A program made the translations under genes and the position numbers. A stretch of DNA of 38,792 nucleotides from an uncultured Oscillibacter sp. (GTDB taxonomy: Bacteria > Bacillota > Clostridia > Oscillospirales > Oscillospiraceae): the NCBI GenBank assembly GCA_947382875.1, contig CANDBG010000019.1, positions 1 to 38,792 of the forward strand. Reading direction: 5' to 3'. Below the pieces are notes generated by a model, which ran no database searches, was not told the DNA's origin, and worked only from the letters and a program-made list of their open reading frames with translations. Positions 38,180-38,792 of this stretch are shown one piece after another. Every line of letters begins with the position of its first letter. Within the stretch, counting starts at the first letter, position 1.

Positions 38180-38792
38180 CATCCGCCCGTTCTAAAAAAG
38201 GCGGAGGAAAACCAAAACAGGAAAGCTAAAACAGCGGCGGCAGAAAAAGTAAATCTTACGGCTTAGGTACGGGCTGGATTTCCCCGCAGCGCACCCCTCG
38301 TTGCCGATGGAGGCGGTTTCCCTTTCAGCACTGCGGCACGGCGTCGCCTGTCCGCGCTGCCCGACTGCCACTTAGTCCGCACTGCAATCCTTTTTCTGCC
38401 CCGTTAGGACAGCCTAGGTGATTTCCACCACAGTCCGTCCGTTTCTTTAGCCTCTTTTGCAGAACGGGTTTCAAAGGGCGATCACGGCCCCGCCCTGGCC
38501 GGGGCAAAAGCCGCGTAGTTCCCAAATCCACCCGCCCCACGCAAGGCAGGCTACGGCTGCACACAGCGTTACGGCCCAAACGGACCGATGCACCGCATTG
38601 CAGGTTCACAATCTGCTTCGTACACGGGCCGGAAATACCACGATGGGAGTACGTCCATGCACAAGAACAGGTCTCCACGAAAACAGGGTCGGATTGACCA
38701 TGCCATTGGAAAGCGCCCTGAGTCCGCAAGCGCGCCGAGCGCGCTTCCCCCCAGCACCCACCCAAAACTGGGCGTATCAAGCAGGCACCACG
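38180..38792 (-). ncRNA. ole: OLE RNA (ornate, large, extremophilic), 5' end near or past the edge
   Basis: About 610 bases upstream of the oapA-like gene, with only an unconvincing Cys/Arg/Gly-rich frame on the minus strand. Minus-strand hairpins include AAGCGCGC/GCGCGCTT (38728-38746), GCCCCG/CGGGGC (about 38490-38510), GGTG/CACC around GAAAT (about 38417-38430) and TCCGCC/GGCGGA near the 3' end. The length fits the usual OLE size of about 600 nt. Known OLE RNAs lie in this same operon context, upstream of oapA and dxs, and form membrane ribonucleoprotein complexes linked to alcohol, cold and magnesium stress. The identification comes from context and structure; I did not align it to the family model. 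Confidence 0.72.

Noticed and set aside
38325-38780. 151-codon open frame on the minus strand
   Set aside because: Its Cys/Arg/Gly-rich translation has no domain character and it coincides with strong RNA hairpins in the OLE position, so it is taken as chance.
38180-38792. RNase P RNA or tmRNA as identity of the structured region
   Set aside because: I do not find the conserved RNase P core sequence near GAGGAAAGTCC or a tmRNA tag frame; gene order fits OLE instead.

Overview
The window reads as a chromosome segment from a GC-rich, spore-former-lineage Firmicute of the class Clostridia, most likely order Oscillospirales (Flavonifractor, Oscillibacter or Lawsonibacter type). The grounds are the gene orders tig-clpP-clpX-lon-ysxC and dxs-tlyA-nadK-argR-recN, strong AGGAGG ribosome sites with several TTG or GTG starts, and a mobilome of large serine recombinase, RhuM, paired MobC-like and ParB-like genes. 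The placement is inferred; no rRNA or tRNA gene is visible.

1-5.7 kb is an integrated mobile element or its remnant: a large serine recombinase (cut by the window edge), an internally shortened RhuM protein, a small element-type protein, two overlapping MobC-like relaxosome proteins beside a palindromic oriT-like region, a ParB-like protein, and a divergent Xre-type regulator behind two operator-like dyads. No relaxase is present.

5.7-11.9 kb is a four-gene minus-strand operon with a clear sigma-A-type promoter: a DNA-binding protein, a UvrD-type SF1 helicase with zinc ribbons and an embedded nuclease-like motif, a COG4997/MazG-like nucleotide pyrophosphohydrolase, and an SF2 helicase with a DUF559/Vsr-like nuclease domain. 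It lies next to the mobile element and looks like a nucleic-acid defence module. I cannot match it to a named system, and it is the best candidate for an undescribed one.

11.9-17.6 kb is a flexible zone: a small protein, an M20D amidohydrolase, yaaA, two toxin-antitoxin modules (Phd/ParE-type and PIN-type) meeting tail to tail at a terminator, a shortened AbrB-like gene whose odd tail recurs in inverted orientation nearby, a DUF1810 gene, and a broken ATPase gene.

17.6-33.1 kb is housekeeping, almost all minus strand: protein quality control (tig, clpP, clpX, lon) with the ribosome-assembly GTPase ysxC; then two signal peptidases, rbgA, rnhB, yraN, thrC, small zinc-ribbon membrane proteins and a phosphoesterase; then recN. 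The 33.1-33.6 kb gap holds a diverged tandem repeat and three strong palindromes.

33.6-38.8 kb is the argR-nadK-tlyA-dxs operon. Upstream of dxs lies a small four-helix membrane protein and then about 600 bases of structured non-coding sequence. This order (structured RNA, membrane protein, dxs, tlyA, argR, recN) is that of the OLE RNA locus, so I call the two oapA and OLE RNA.
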